From Przewalskia tangutica (lineage: Eukaryota > Streptophyta > Magnoliopsida > Solanales > Solanaceae): a stretch of DNA of 64,000 bases. Below the pieces are notes generated by a model that was not told where the DNA came from, did no database searches, and saw only the letters and a program-made list of their open reading frames with translations. Positions 63,901-64,000 of this stretch are shown piece after piece. Both the position numbers and the translations under genes were made by a program. The stretch spans positions 53,545,789 to 53,609,788 of the forward strand of contig CM056728.1 of NCBI GenBank assembly GCA_029844215.1, in the 5' to 3' direction. How positions within the stretch are numbered: position 1 is the first letter of the stretch; every line of letters begins with the position of its first letter.

Positions 63901-64000
63901 TAAAATAATTAGAGAATGAAATGAGTGTACCAAACTTTGAGATTCAGAATTTAATTGAAACTCGAAGGCCGAAGCTCGAAGTCTTGCTACTTTGCAAATT
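60976..64000 (-). mobile_element. Second hAT transposon, right end outside window
   Basis: A hAT transposase gene on the minus strand fills 61638-63759 and the window ends before the other terminus. The left end cannot be fixed without the partner TIR. Repeated 'gattcggtcggttcat' words at 61040-61110 look like the subterminal region of such an element, so its end is probably near 61000. Confidence 0.7.
61638..63759 (-). pseudogene. hAT transposase, lightly broken
   Basis: Reading right to left: acidic N-terminus, BED zinc finger VKCNICGKTYKHK to GRHLLKDH (63440-63540), GGLAKYDPKKDRIELAKMIV (about 63320-63365), SFTADIGHALNGYDYL with the first catalytic Asp (about 63090-63140), ILCISFDNVSNNTAVVDLL with the second Asp (about 62900), FHVRCACHIYNLIV, EIITRWNYTYLFLKECYKYK, and the dimerisation domain VASESAFSQTRDQIG with the Glu (61700-61750). 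The D-D-E residues all seem present. Six frames are needed to cover it, so frameshifts or sequence errors break it; introns could explain one or two gaps. Confidence 0.88.

Overview
This is a stretch of a plant nuclear genome, almost certainly a eudicot and probably an asterid. The reasons are a single intron-rich host gene with plant-type introns, plant LTR retrotransposons (Tork-type and other Ty1/copia, Athila-like and chromodomain Ty3/gypsy), plant LINEs, hAT transposons, and two SINEs of types known from Solanaceae and other angiosperms. I see no rRNA, tRNA gene, CRISPR array or bacterial operon. The species cannot be named from the sequence.

Region 1 (1-35590) is one nested retrotransposon block. 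The outermost element is a minus-strand Ty1/copia element: pol/gag pieces at 1494-3416, leader on both sides of the nest, PBS near 34102 and a 5' LTR at 34127-35590. Its other LTR lies left of the window. An Athila-like Ty3/gypsy element (4139-33366, minus, TSD ATACT) sits in its leader. The Athila-like element has itself been hit by three solo LTRs of a 3-4 kb LTR family: 7642-11051 (TSD TATAG), 12698-15988 (TSD CTTGT) and a split one at 17365-33068 (TSD CATGG). The split solo LTR in turn holds a two-LTR element (18399-27647) and another solo LTR (28817-32699, TSD AGGTA). Nesting is four levels deep and most junctions can be placed to the base.

Region 2 (35978 to beyond the right edge) is the only convincing host gene, a plus-strand ADCK1-type ABC1/UbiB atypical kinase. 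Eight exons (343 codons) are readable with canonical GT-AG introns and no frame break. The remaining kinase exons are outside the window. Its introns are stuffed with mobile DNA. Intron 1 holds LINE and RTE-type fragments. Intron 5 (about 16 kb) holds a LINE, a deleted Tork-type copia element, a tandem TRIM array, a chromodomain gypsy element with an LTR fragment inside it, and a hAT element with perfect 8-bp TSDs. Intron 6 holds a SINE. The last visible intron holds a second SINE and a second, less decayed hAT transposase gene.

The unusual structures are an inverted-plus-direct duplication inside the gypsy chromodomain (46085-46450), copy-specific minisatellites inside members of one LTR family, recurrent CCGCGG/TCGCGA palindromes shared by unrelated elements, and LTR-LTR disagreements that cluster at CTG/CAG/CCG triplets and look more like methylation-linked sequencing error than age. 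I find no new multi-gene system; the interest lies in retroelement architecture and in an apparently intact gene that carries it.
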